Assembly (NCBI GenBank): GCA_934129745.1
Contig: CAKOWZ010000001.1
Coordinates: 124,001-188,000 of the forward strand
Source of the DNA: an uncultured Clostridia bacterium
GTDB taxonomy: Bacteria; Bacillota; Clostridia; TANB77; CAG-508
Direction of reading: 5' to 3'
DNA length: 64,000 nt
The translations under genes and the position numbers were made by a program. Below are positions 9,857 to 20,223 of this stretch, piece after piece. The notes beneath the pieces are model-generated. The model worked only from the letters and a program-made list of their open reading frames with translations, had not been told where the DNA came from and ran no database searches. Position 1 is the first letter of the stretch, and each line of letters begins with the position of its first letter.

Positions 9857-12800
9857 ATGAAAGGATATAAGAGTAAAATACTGGTTGGAATAATTACATC
9901 AATTTTATTAATAGCAACTGCAATTTGCTCATTAATAATTGCCAATAAGAAAAATATTTCTAATAGCACAATTCAAAATATGAAACCAGAACAATTAAAT
10001 AATGGTGAATCAAAAATTACATCAAATGATTTGATTGTAAGAAGTACTAAATTGTTAGGTGGTAAATATACTACAGATGGCAAAGGTGTTAATGTAAAAA
10101 GCATATATAGTGAAACTGTAAATTCAGGTGATTTAAAAAGCTATAGTGAAGCAAAAGCATCTGGGTTAGATTGTAGTGGTTTTATTTATTATGTTTTAAC
10201 AAGTCTTGGATTTAATACAGTAGGTTTTAAAGATCAAAACCCTGTACCATATGATACATGGCATTGGTATGAAAACCAAGGATTAGATAATATACAAATT
10301 AATAATAGTAATAATGAAGGATATCCTAGAAAAGTTATTACATATAAAGCAAATGAAGAAATAACAGCTAATTGCAGATATTATCAAGATTCTGCAGGTA
10401 AAGAAATTCCAGCTGGAAGTATTATTATATCTAAAAATCCTAATGGAGAATATACAAAAGATCACTCTTGGATATATTTAGGTAATTTAGGTACAAATGA
10501 TCCAAATAAAGTAATTGAATATTTAAAAAGTATAGGTGCAGATGAAAATGATTTAAAAGGAAATGTTATAAAAACAGGTGATAGTACACATTGGAGAATT
10601 GAATCAAGTTCAAATGTAGGTATCAGAATTGATAACACAGATCCAGATGCAAATTCTGTAGAAGGTGAAAAAATAATTGGTACAATTTGGGCATTCCAGA
10701 TTGTAGATGAAGTTGGCAACTATGATATTCAAGTATTAAAAGTAGATGAAAATGGTAATTCTATTGGATTAAAAACAAATCCATTTAAAGTTGAAAAAAT
10801 TGTAAATGGTCAATCACAAACATTTACATCATATGATTTAAATTCAGCAGGTATATCTTGGAAAGAAAGTTTTGATGCTTCTGTAGGAACAGTTCTTGCA
10901 TCATATAAAATTACAGAAAATAATGCACCAGATAATTATATAAGATTTGATAAAGAGATTAGTTTTGATATTATAGTAGATAAAGTAAATGGCAAAAAAA
11001 TAGGAACAGTTTCAAACTTCAAAATAGGAGATAAAACAACTGAAACTCCAAATGGAACACCTTACCAATATGGTGATGTTGATATTCAATTTGCAAATGG
11101 ACATATTATAGTAAAAGTAAAAAATAAAAAGAAAAGAAAATATAATATGTTAATTAATAAAACAAATACATCAGGAACAGCAAAATCAGGTGCTGAATTT
11201 TCAGTAAAATCAGGTAAACAACAAAGAAGTGGTGATGAATCTGTAAGTGATATTAAAGAAGTAAATATTAACAAAAAAAGTGGTTCACAATTTATAACAA
11301 ATGATTTTACAATAGATTCAAATGAATATAATGACATATATACTATAACTGAAACAAAACCAGCAACAAATTGTGTTGGAATAGAACATACAATTGTTTT
11401 ACAAGTAGTTAAAAAAAGCTCATTAGAAATTGATCATATTAGTGTATATTTAACTAAAAATGGAATTAATGAGAAAAATTTAAAAGATTTAATGGCAGAT
11501 AAAAATAACAGAAAAACAGCAATAGGGGTTAATCAATCACAATATATTTCAGAAGGAAAAACAAAATTTACAATAAGTTTAAAACAAAACACAATTCAAT
11601 TAGATATAAAAAATGATGAAATAATTGAAGGTGGATATGGTTTAGAAGTTGTAAAAACAGATAAAGAAACAGGTGCTCAATTAACAGGTGCACAATTTAA
11701 ATTAACTGAATCTAAACAAGGTAGAGATGCTAAAGGTGAAATTACAGATTCTAAAACAAGTTCAAATAATAATTTTATAAGTAAAACTGTACAAATAACA
11801 GAAAATACTTATAATGATTTATTTGTAATTGAAGAAACAAGTACACCAACAGGATATTTAGGTACAAATAATATTGCTGTTATACAAGTTGTAAAACGTT
11901 TAGATGGAACAAATTATATATTTGATCATGCTAATTTTTATATGTTTAAAAAAGGAACACAAATTACTACACAATTATTAAAAAATTCTAGCACAAATTT
12001 AATTGGTACATTTAGTAAAAACTCAACAAAAACACTTGTATTTGATGAAGAAAAAGTTGATGAACAAACATCAAATTCAAATCTTAATAAAGGAACAGCA
12101 AGATTTTCTGCTGAAATATCTTTTAATGATACAGAAAAACCAATATTAAAAATAAGTGTTCAAAATCAAGAAATGCCAGGAAATTATAATTTGAAAATTA
12201 CTAAGAAAAATCAAAATGGTGAAAATTTAGATGGTTCAAATTTTGATATAAGAAAAATTGAACAAGATGAAAATGGAGATATATTAACTAATTTTTCATC
12301 TAAAACACCTGAAAAAAATGAAACAGGAATATTTAAAATAATAAATGAATCTATAAAATCTAAAATATATAATAATGTAAGATATGATGCAACACAAATT
12401 GTTGATGTATATGTAATAGATGAGACAACTACACCAACAGGATATTATAAACCAAATAAAAAAATAGTTCTACAAATATTTAAAAGAAATGATAATACAA
12501 ATTATTCACTTGATTATATAAATATATGGGCATTTAATAAAAATACTTCAATAACAACAACAAATTTACAAGATTTATTAAATAAAAAATCAAGCAATTT
12601 TGTAGGAACATGGAAATATGATGGAAAAGGTACAAATACTGAAAATGGTGGAGAATTAGTAAGTTATTCTAATGAAAATGATGTATTTGAATTATCTGTA
12701 AAAAATGGTGAAATTAATTTAGATGTAACTAATAATCCTAAAGTTGATTTAGCATTAAAGAAAACAATAACAGAAATAACTGATACAGAAGGAAATACAT

Positions 12801-15800
12801 ATAAAGTAACAAAAAATAATGGATTTAATACATCAAGAGATTTTTCAGAAAGTGGAAATAAAGTTATAACATATAAAACAAAAGATGAAACAATTGGAAT
12901 TGATTTATCACATTTAAAATCAAGTGAATCAACAAATGCTACATATTATATGAATAAAACTCCTGTTGAAGTTAAAGCTGGAGAAAAAATTACATATTCA
13001 ATTAAAATATTTAATGAAGGTTCAATTAGTTCAGGAGCATATGAAGTAAATGATTATATTCCAACAGGATTAAAAGTAACAAATGTAAAATATGTTAATA
13101 ATTCTGGTGAAGAAACTGTTTTAAATAATCAGTCAGATAGTTTAAATAAATATGATTATGATGAAAATAATGGTGTATTAACTATAAAATTAAATGATAT
13201 ACAAAAAGAAAAATTAATACCAGCATTTGATCCTACAAAATCAGAAATTTCTTATGATGAAATTTTAGTTACATGTGAGGTTTTACCAACAGCTACTAAA
13301 GTATTAACTAATGTTGCTGAAATTACTAAATATAAAATAGAGTCTGGACCTATTGAAAAAGATATAGATTCTATTTCAGGAAACTGGAAAAATCCAAATG
13401 ATAATAAAACTGAAAATAATGTAACAACAGACAAAGGAACAGATGAATGGAGAAATTATAGAACAGGAAAATCTTCAATAAGTAATGGAGGATTTTATAA
13501 TGACTTTTTAGCACAAGATAATAATGGTGTAGGTGATGATGATGATTTTGATAAAGTTATCATTAAAGGAAGTTATAAATTTGATATTAAAAAATCAATA
13601 GATGGAATTGAACAAACAAGTTCTGATGATAATAATATTAAATTTAATATTAAAAGAACTACAACAAAAATGGAAAATAATAATTCAAGATTTTTTGAAA
13701 ATGAACCAATTACATATTCTGATGTAACAATTGAACAAGCATTAAAAGGTCAAGAAATTGAGTTAAGTACATTAGAATCAGGGACTGTTATTTATGAAAT
13801 AGAAGAACAAAAAAATTCTAAATATGCTCAATTAGATGAAACACTAAAAATAACTTTACAATTTACTGAAGGAAAATTAAGCTTATATAATGTTGCTAAA
13901 GGAAATACTGTTTTAGGTGGAGATACTGTAAGTGGTGAAAAAACATTTAATATTATAAGTAATAATATTCCTTTAATAGTAAAAATAAAATCTGATTTCG
14001 AAAATTCACATATTACAGTTGAATTAGAAAATAAAACAATTAAACCATCTGATTATGCACTTAGATTTAGAAAAATTTCTTCAGTAGATGGAAAACCTTT
14101 ACAAGGTGTAACATTTAAAGGAACAAAACAAGTAAATAATGGTGAAATAGAAGATATTGGACTAAATTCTACAAATGAAAATGGATATACAAATATATTA
14201 AAAGGTTTAGTAAGCCCTGAAACAGGATTAACTAGTGATATATATAAAATAACTGAATTAGATTTAGGTCAAAATACTGGATTTACAAAATTAGAAAAAG
14301 AAATTACAGTAAATGTAGTAAAATCTTTAGATGAAAATGGAAATTATTTTGTTAAAGAATATAAAATTTCAGCAGATGGAAAAACAATAAATATAAATAA
14401 AAATAATACATCTAAATATATTGAAATACAACAAAATGGAAAAACATATTTTGTTGAAGCTAAATTAGAAAATATTGATGGAATAGAAGGCTTAACTATA
14501 GCTATTCCAAATATTCCAGACAAACCAGCAAAATTAGTAATTAAAAAAATTAGTAATGAAACTGGTGAACAATTAGCTGGAGCAGAATTTGAAGTTTATA
14601 ATTATAAAACAAATGCTAAATTATCTGAAAAATTAAATTCAGATGGAAAAACAAAAGAATATGAAGATAATTATGCTATTACAACAACAGAATTATCTTA
14701 TAAAATAATTGAGGTAAATGCACCTAATGGATATGATAATATTTTTGCAGGAAAAAGTATTAAAATTGATGTAAGTATTGTAAATGAAGTTGTTTCAAGT
14801 GCAAATGCAACAGTATATAATTCAGATAATACTGTAAATTCAGAATTAACAAATCAAGTTAGTGTAAATATTGTAAATGGTGAAATTGTAGTACAAATTA
14901 AAAACCCTGAAACTAAGAAAACAGTTGATTTAGCACTTAGAAAAGTAATTGTTAAAATTGATGATAAAGATGTAAATTCTTTAAATGGAGTTGATTCAAA
15001 ATATGACAGAATAACAACTGGTGATGATAAAGTTAGAATTGATACAACTCCATTAAAACAAGGTAAAACAAATGCAAATTATTATTTAAATAAAACACCA
15101 ATTTTAGTAACAAAAGGAAGTAAAATAGAATATCAAATTAGAATTTATAATGAAAGTTCTGAAATTGATGCAACTGCAAGTAAAATTAAAGATTATTTAC
15201 CAAGTGGACTTGATGTAAAAGAAGTTTATTATCGTGATGAAAAACAACCATTGGAATTAAATAAAGATTATGTGATTAGTGAAGATGGTAAAACATTGGA
15301 AATTAAAGCTTTAGATGATAGATTTATTGAAAAATATGATGATTCAACAGATACAATTAAATTAAATTATGATTATGTAACAGTTGTATGTACTGTAAAT
15401 AATAGTGCTTCAGGAATTCAAACAAATATTGCTGAGATTTCTGAATATAAAACAAAAGATGCATATAATAAAATAGAAACAGTAGATTCAGACAGAGATT
15501 CAGAACCAGCAAATTGGAGAAATCCTGTAACAAATAATTCAAGTGATAATAATAGTGCAAATAGAAATAATCAAAATTGGATAGATTATTCTGGAAAAAC
15601 AACTAATACAATAGAATCTGGAGCATATAAAAATTATGTTGGACAACAAGATGATGATGATTTTGAAAAAATAGAAGTTGGAGAAATTGATTTAGTACTT
15701 AAAAAAGTAATTGAAAAAATTGGTGATACTTCTGTAAATGATTTATCTGATGAATATAAGAGATTCCAAGATGGAAAAATAAAAATTGATACAACAGAAA

Positions 15801-18800
15801 TGAATGAATATTCAAATATAACAACAGCTAAATATTTTATGAATAAAACACCTATTAAAGTAAATGTTAATGATTTAATTACATATCAAATTAGAATATA
15901 TAATGAAGGTAGTATTGATGGTGTTGCAAGTGAAATTAAAGATTATATTCCAAAGGGATTAACATTTGAATCTGTAAGTTATGGTGGAAAAGTTTTAACA
16001 AAACAAGATTATTCAATTAATAGTGAAAATGTTTTAACAATTACAGGTTTAAAAAATAAATTTATTCCAAAATATGATGGTATTGAACCAAAATATGAAT
16101 ATGTAACAGTTGTATGTAAAGTTAATGGTTCTGTAAATGGATTATTAACAAATATTGCTGAAATTACACAATATCAAACATATTTAGGAACAACAAATAT
16201 TGATAGAGATTCTCAAACAACTGGTAATGGTGAATTTAAAATAAATGGAACAGATAAAAATACTTTAGAAGGTAGAAATACTGGAAATTGGGCTCATTAT
16301 TATGATAATACTACACCAGGTCAATTTGCTGATTATCCATTACAACAAGATGATGATGATTTTGAAAAAATATATGTTACAAATAAATATACAATTAGAT
16401 TAAAGAAAATATCAATGAATACTGACAAAGGATTAAAAGATATTAAATTTAAAGTTAGTGGTAAAAATGGATCAGATCAAGAATTTGTAACTGGTTCAGA
16501 TGGATTTATAACAATTGGTACTTTTGATTTAGATGAAAATGGATTAGATAATTTTGAAATTGAAGAATTAGAAGCAAATGGTTATTCAAAATTAAGTTCT
16601 GTTATTCAAAATTATCCTGTTGAAATTAGAGAAAGTAAGTTTAATGTATTTGTTAAAAAACAATCTGATATTAATGGAACAAATATTGAGTTAGGAAGTG
16701 TTTTCATTAATTTCATTAGCACTAGACCAGATGTAGAGGGAATTGAAATAACTAAAGAAGGAACAGTATATACAACAGATGAAGATGGAAATATAATTCC
16801 TGTTTCTATTAGTAGAAATGTTGGTAATACAGGAGATGTTGTTTTAGATATTACAATTGGAAATTATCTAAAAAGTGGACAATATACACCAAAAATTGTA
16901 AAAGTAGATGAAAATGGAAATATAATTGATGGAACTGTATTTAATATAAGTACAAATAATAAATACAGAACTTATGATAATTATGAAATTACTACAACAC
17001 AGGGATTTGCACAATTAGGTGAATTTAAAATTACATCATTTAATTTAGCTGAAAAAGATTTATTTACAATTAATGAAATAAAAACACCTACAAATGATTA
17101 TTATAAATTAGCTAATAGAATAGAATTAGAAATTACAAAAGAAGTAACAAATTCAGAATTTAAAGTATCAGGAATTAAATTGATTTGTGATGGTTATGAA
17201 ACTGAAGAAGGTCAAGAAGTAACATTAAAAAATGTTTATCTAGAAAATAATAGAGATACTGTTGATATTACAGCTAAATTAGATGGAAATGATATTATAA
17301 TTACAATTCCAAATAAAAAGAAAAAATTAGATTTAGCTTTACGTAAATATATTGTTAAAACAGGAGAAGAAATTGTTAATAGATGGTCTGAACCATATAT
17401 TGATATTTCAAATTTAATAGATGATGATCCAAATACAACAACAGCTGTTTATAATAATTCTAAAGATCCAATTCAAGTACATGTAAAAGATGTGGTTACA
17501 TATGGAATAAGTGTTTATAATGAAGGTGATACAGATGGTTATGCTGAATATATAATTGATGATATTCCAGATGGTGTAACAATGATTGCACCAGAATATG
17601 ATTCAAATGGAAATCCAGTAAATTTAAATGCTGAATTTGGATGGAAGATGTATGAATTAGTTAAAGAAAGTGCTGTTGATACATCAGAAGGTATGATCAC
17701 TTATTATGGAAATACTTATGTTGTTACAGATGACCCTAGTAAAGCAGTAATAATTGGAACTGATTATTGGGCAAAAGGTAAAGAACATGGTGGTATAACA
17801 GGATTAATGAAATCTTTTAATTCAGCTAAAATGGGAACTGTTTCTTTAGATAGTAGAGAGGTTCAAGTTCAATTTAAAGTTAATGCAAATGCAGAACCTG
17901 GAGTTATTATAGAAAATAAAGCTCAAATTTATAAACATTCAGATTCTACAGGAAATACAGATGTTACAGATATTGATTCAACACCTGGTATTTGGGAAGA
18001 TTACCCAAGAGATGATGATCAAGATATTGAAAGAATTATTGTTGTAAAAGAAAAAGAATTTGATTTAAGTTTACGAAAATTTATTACAAAAGTTAATAAT
18101 ACAGATGTTGAAGTTTCAAGAGAACCAGTTGTTGATTGTTCAAAATTGGTTTCTGGAGAATCAACAACAGCTGAATATACACATACAAAAGAACCTGTTT
18201 TAGTAAATCCACAAGATGTTGTAGATTATACAATTAGGGTTTATAATGAAGGTGAATTAGATGGATTCGCAAATCTTGTTATGGATGATATTCCAGAAGG
18301 TGTTGAAATGATTGCACCAGATTATCAATCAGATGGAAAACCTAATAATATGAATGCTGAATATGGTTGGTTTATGTATAGAAAAATTGGTGTTGATGAA
18401 AATGAAAGTGAATTAATGAATAATAGTGAATTTGTAAATTCTGAAAATTCAAGAATTAAACCAATAATAACATATGAAAATGAAAAATATGTTATAACAT
18501 CAGATCCAAAACAAGCAGTGCTTATATTAACAGATTATTTATCAATTGAAAAAGGAAATATTACAAAATTAGAAAATGGTGAACAAGTAAATTCTAATTT
18601 ATTAAAAGCATTTAACCCTGAGGTTGGTAAAATGACTGAGGAAAATTATAGAGATATTAAAGTTCAATTTAAAGTTAAGGATTTAGTAGATCCACGTAAA
18701 GAAGCGGGAAAATTAATAACAAATTATGCACAAATTACTGATGATTCAACTAGTGATGGAAGTTCTGTAACTGATAGAGATTCAACACCAAATATATGGG

Positions 18801-19498
18801 AAAATCCACCAAGAGATGATGATCAAGATAAAGATGTTCTTACAGTTGGATATTTTGATTTAGCTTTATATAAATGGGTTACTACTGCAACTGTTACTGA
18901 AAATGGAAAAACAAAGGAATATGTAAGTAATCATACACAAACTGATAAAACAAATTTAGTAAATGTAAGTATTCCTAAAAATAGTTTGAATAATGTGGTT
19001 GTTAAATTTAAATATACAATCAAAATTGAGAATGAGGGAACAATTCCAGGAAAGGCAACTGAAATTAAAGACCATATCCCACAAGGTTTAAAATTTGTTG
19101 CTGAAGATAATACAAGTTATGGTTGGAAACAGTCATCTGATGGAGATGATACAATAGTTACAGATTATTTGAAAGATACAATACTTGCTCCAGGTCAAAC
19201 TGCTGAAGTTCAGGTTGTGTTAACATGGATAAATGGTTCAGATAATTTGGGTCAAAAGGTAAATTATGCTGAAATTAGTGAAGATTCAAATGATTATGAT
19301 TGGCCAGATGTTGATTCAACTCCAAATAATTTCCCAGGAACTCCTACAGAGGATGATGAAGATGGTGATGTTGTTCAGTTAGAGATTAGAACTGGTGTTT
19401 CAACTTTGATTATCATTTATACTCTTATTATAGTTGCTGGTTTATCAATTGTTGCGGTTGGAACTTATGGTATTAAGAAATTTGTTGTGAATAAGTAG
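9857..19498 (+). CDS. Giant (3213 aa) membrane-anchored surface protein with NlpC/P60-like head
   Basis: Start ATG with AAGGAGG nine bases upstream. Residues 8-30 are a signal or anchor helix. Residues about 55-260 resemble NlpC/P60 peptidases: Cys106 in LDCSGF, His203 in DHSWIYLG and a further His near 247. Then come about nine SpaA/Cna_B-like modules (YGLEVVKTD, YNLKITKKN and similar) mixed with six larger modules that start with an LALRK-type strand (VDLALKKT, VDLALRKV, IDLVLKKV, LDLALRKY, FDLSLRKF, FDLALYKW), contain NEG..IxDYIPxGL and mostly close with an acidic DDDDFEKI or DDDQD signature; these resemble DUF11/fimbrial isopeptide D2 domains. The C-terminus is a 23-residue hydrophobic helix and KKFVVNK tail with no LPXTG before it, so it is probably held by a transmembrane helix. 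The role is inferred: an extended stalk carrying a possible wall-directed peptidase head. Confidence 0.85.
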   Translation: MKGYKSKILVGIITSILLIATAICSLIIANKKNISNSTIQNMKPEQLNNGESKITSNDLIVRSTKLLGGKYTTDGKGVNVKSIYSETVNSGDLKSYSEAKASGLDCSGFIYYVLTSLGFNTVGFKDQNPVPYDTWHWYENQGLDNIQINNSNNEGYPRKVITYKANEEITANCRYYQDSAGKEIPAGSIIISKNPNGEYTKDHSWIYLGNLGTNDPNKVIEYLKSIGADENDLKGNVIKTGDSTHWRIESSSNVGIRIDNTDPDANSVEGEKIIGTIWAFQIVDEVGNYDIQVLKVDENGNSIGLKTNPFKVEKIVNGQSQTFTSYDLNSAGISWKESFDASVGTVLASYKITENNAPDNYIRFDKEISFDIIVDKVNGKKIGTVSNFKIGDKTTETPNGTPYQYGDVDIQFANGHIIVKVKNKKKRKYNMLINKTNTSGTAKSGAEFSVKSGKQQRSGDESVSDIKEVNINKKSGSQFITNDFTIDSNEYNDIYTITETKPATNCVGIEHTIVLQVVKKSSLEIDHISVYLTKNGINEKNLKDLMADKNNRKTAIGVNQSQYISEGKTKFTISLKQNTIQLDIKNDEIIEGGYGLEVVKTDKETGAQLTGAQFKLTESKQGRDAKGEITDSKTSSNNNFISKTVQITENTYNDLFVIEETSTPTGYLGTNNIAVIQVVKRLDGTNYIFDHANFYMFKKGTQITTQLLKNSSTNLIGTFSKNSTKTLVFDEEKVDEQTSNSNLNKGTARFSAEISFNDTEKPILKISVQNQEMPGNYNLKITKKNQNGENLDGSNFDIRKIEQDENGDILTNFSSKTPEKNETGIFKIINESIKSKIYNNVRYDATQIVDVYVIDETTTPTGYYKPNKKIVLQIFKRNDNTNYSLDYINIWAFNKNTSITTTNLQDLLNKKSSNFVGTWKYDGKGTNTENGGELVSYSNENDVFELSVKNGEINLDVTNNPKVDLALKKTITEITDTEGNTYKVTKNNGFNTSRDFSESGNKVITYKTKDETIGIDLSHLKSSESTNATYYMNKTPVEVKAGEKITYSIKIFNEGSISSGAYEVNDYIPTGLKVTNVKYVNNSGEETVLNNQSDSLNKYDYDENNGVLTIKLNDIQKEKLIPAFDPTKSEISYDEILVTCEVLPTATKVLTNVAEITKYKIESGPIEKDIDSISGNWKNPNDNKTENNVTTDKGTDEWRNYRTGKSSISNGGFYNDFLAQDNNGVGDDDDFDKVIIKGSYKFDIKKSIDGIEQTSSDDNNIKFNIKRTTTKMENNNSRFFENEPITYSDVTIEQALKGQEIELSTLESGTVIYEIEEQKNSKYAQLDETLKITLQFTEGKLSLYNVAKGNTVLGGDTVSGEKTFNIISNNIPLIVKIKSDFENSHITVELENKTIKPSDYALRFRKISSVDGKPLQGVTFKGTKQVNNGEIEDIGLNSTNENGYTNILKGLVSPETGLTSDIYKITELDLGQNTGFTKLEKEITVNVVKSLDENGNYFVKEYKISADGKTININKNNTSKYIEIQQNGKTYFVEAKLENIDGIEGLTIAIPNIPDKPAKLVIKKISNETGEQLAGAEFEVYNYKTNAKLSEKLNSDGKTKEYEDNYAITTTELSYKIIEVNAPNGYDNIFAGKSIKIDVSIVNEVVSSANATVYNSDNTVNSELTNQVSVNIVNGEIVVQIKNPETKKTVDLALRKVIVKIDDKDVNSLNGVDSKYDRITTGDDKVRIDTTPLKQGKTNANYYLNKTPILVTKGSKIEYQIRIYNESSEIDATASKIKDYLPSGLDVKEVYYRDEKQPLELNKDYVISEDGKTLEIKALDDRFIEKYDDSTDTIKLNYDYVTVVCTVNNSASGIQTNIAEISEYKTKDAYNKIETVDSDRDSEPANWRNPVTNNSSDNNSANRNNQNWIDYSGKTTNTIESGAYKNYVGQQDDDDFEKIEVGEIDLVLKKVIEKIGDTSVNDLSDEYKRFQDGKIKIDTTEMNEYSNITTAKYFMNKTPIKVNVNDLITYQIRIYNEGSIDGVASEIKDYIPKGLTFESVSYGGKVLTKQDYSINSENVLTITGLKNKFIPKYDGIEPKYEYVTVVCKVNGSVNGLLTNIAEITQYQTYLGTTNIDRDSQTTGNGEFKINGTDKNTLEGRNTGNWAHYYDNTTPGQFADYPLQQDDDDFEKIYVTNKYTIRLKKISMNTDKGLKDIKFKVSGKNGSDQEFVTGSDGFITIGTFDLDENGLDNFEIEELEANGYSKLSSVIQNYPVEIRESKFNVFVKKQSDINGTNIELGSVFINFISTRPDVEGIEITKEGTVYTTDEDGNIIPVSISRNVGNTGDVVLDITIGNYLKSGQYTPKIVKVDENGNIIDGTVFNISTNNKYRTYDNYEITTTQGFAQLGEFKITSFNLAEKDLFTINEIKTPTNDYYKLANRIELEITKEVTNSEFKVSGIKLICDGYETEEGQEVTLKNVYLENNRDTVDITAKLDGNDIIITIPNKKKKLDLALRKYIVKTGEEIVNRWSEPYIDISNLIDDDPNTTTAVYNNSKDPIQVHVKDVVTYGISVYNEGDTDGYAEYIIDDIPDGVTMIAPEYDSNGNPVNLNAEFGWKMYELVKESAVDTSEGMITYYGNTYVVTDDPSKAVIIGTDYWAKGKEHGGITGLMKSFNSAKMGTVSLDSREVQVQFKVNANAEPGVIIENKAQIYKHSDSTGNTDVTDIDSTPGIWEDYPRDDDQDIERIIVVKEKEFDLSLRKFITKVNNTDVEVSREPVVDCSKLVSGESTTAEYTHTKEPVLVNPQDVVDYTIRVYNEGELDGFANLVMDDIPEGVEMIAPDYQSDGKPNNMNAEYGWFMYRKIGVDENESELMNNSEFVNSENSRIKPIITYENEKYVITSDPKQAVLILTDYLSIEKGNITKLENGEQVNSNLLKAFNPEVGKMTEENYRDIKVQFKVKDLVDPRKEAGKLITNYAQITDDSTSDGSSVTDRDSTPNIWENPPRDDDQDKDVLTVGYFDLALYKWVTTATVTENGKTKEYVSNHTQTDKTNLVNVSIPKNSLNNVVVKFKYTIKIENEGTIPGKATEIKDHIPQGLKFVAEDNTSYGWKQSSDGDDTIVTDYLKDTILAPGQTAEVQVVLTWINGSDNLGQKVNYAEISEDSNDYDWPDVDSTPNNFPGTPTEDDEDGDVVQLEIRTGVSTLIIIYTLIIVAGLSIVAVGTYGIKKFVVNK

Positions 19499-19500
19499 GA

Positions 19501-19612
19501 AAATAATGATGTATAACATAATAGGATATAATAGGTGTAATAAGATATAATAGATGTAATAGATATAATATGACATAATAAAATATAATTAGACATAATA
19601 AGACATGAAAAG
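19501..19612. repeat. Degenerate ATAATA(G)-type tandem repeat array
   Basis: About 110 bases after the stop codon consist of variants of ATAATAGGAT/GTAATAGAT repeated at roughly 9-18-base spacing. No open frame or hairpin terminator for the preceding gene is visible here. Confidence 0.5.
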
Positions 19613-19633
19613 ACAAAATTTGAGATATAGTAC

Positions 19634-19662
19634 TTGACAATATGTAAAAATCATGGTAACAT
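19634..19662 (+). promoter_or_regulatory. Strong sigma-A promoter of the ncRNA
   Basis: Consensus TTGACA (19634-19639), 17-base spacer, TAACAT (19657-19662). Predicted start near 19669. No start codon with a ribosome site follows before the terminator at 19828-19880. Confidence 0.7.
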
Positions 19663-19668
19663 AAGACC

Positions 19669-19880
19669 ACAGAACGCAATACGCTCAAGTCAAAACTGGT
19701 ATATTTTTTTATATTTGCATTTATATTAGCGTCTCTGTGTTCTATACCTCGTCACGTTCTAAAAAAATGCAAGACTTCTTTGGCCCAATAGGGTTGAAGT
19801 GAACTAACCAGTGTACTAGCGAGCAATCCCCGAAGTTTGCAGATTCTTTAATGAATCTGTATAACTGAGGGGCTTTTTTT
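19669..19880 (+). ncRNA. Candidate free-standing structured RNA of about 210 nt, class unresolved
   Basis: A strong promoter, a roughly 210-base stretch without a convincing coding frame, and an intrinsic terminator mark a small RNA gene. Base composition is less AT-biased than the surrounding gaps. Visible pairing: GCTC (19683-19686) with GAGC (19821-19824), ACTGGT (19695-19700) with ACCAGT (19807-19812) across an 8x8 internal loop, TTGCATT with AATGCAA, and a local hairpin ACTTC..GAAGT (19774-19800) with inner GGCCC-AATA-GGGTT. The long, interrupted rod with a local hairpin and its size would suit 6S RNA; raiA-motif RNA is another possibility. It lacks the SRP loop signature and the tmRNA ends. 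Confidence 0.6.
19828..19880 (+). terminator. Intrinsic terminator of the ncRNA
   Basis: CCCC (19828-19831) pairs with GGGG (19869-19872), AGTT with AACT and CAGATTC (19840-19846) with GAATCTG (19853-19859), followed by seven T residues (19874-19880). Confidence 0.8.
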
Positions 19881-19984
19881 ATGTAAGTAAAAACATTTGA
19901 AAAATTTTTATTTCTATAAAGTATTGCTATCAGTGCAATATTATGATAATATGAAAAAAATAAAAATTTTTGGAGGGAATAGAA

Positions 19985-20209
19985 ATGACTGAGATTAAAT
20001 ACGAAATTATAGAAAATATTGGGGTTTTATCAGAATCAGCAAAAGGTTGGAAAGTTGAGTTAAATTTAATTAGTTGGAATGACAGGGAACCAAAATATGA
20101 TTTAAGAAATTGGTCTGAAAACCATGAAAGAATGGGTAAAGGAATTGCTTTATCTAAAGAAGAAGTTATTGAATTAAAGAAAATTCTAAATGAAAAAGTT
20201 GAGGATTAA
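19985..20209 (+). CDS. YdbC-like PC4-fold ssDNA-binding protein
   Basis: A 74-residue protein with the signature of the YdbC/PC4-like family: IGVLSESAKGWKVELNLISWN, where family members read GVLS..S.GW..ELNLVSWN, then PKYDLRNWSENHERMGKG and a C-terminal helix. YdbC proteins bind single-stranded DNA and are implicated in transcription or DNA maintenance; the exact role is not established. The start is the ATG at 19985 because GGAGGG lies seven bases before it; the upstream in-frame TTG at 19970 overlaps that site. The stop is 14 bases before the next gene, so the two probably form an operon. Confidence 0.8.
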   Translation: MTEIKYEIIENIGVLSESAKGWKVELNLISWNDREPKYDLRNWSENHERMGKGIALSKEEVIELKKILNEKVED

Positions 20210-20223
20210 TTAAGGTGGCTATA

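Noticed and set aside
19501..19612. CRISPR or minisatellite with function
   Set aside because: Simple AT-rich drifted repeats with no spacers; no evidence beyond slippage.
19669..19880. SRP RNA or tmRNA
   Set aside because: The conserved SRP domain IV loop (GGTCAGG...GGAAGCAGC) and the tmRNA ends and tag frame are absent.
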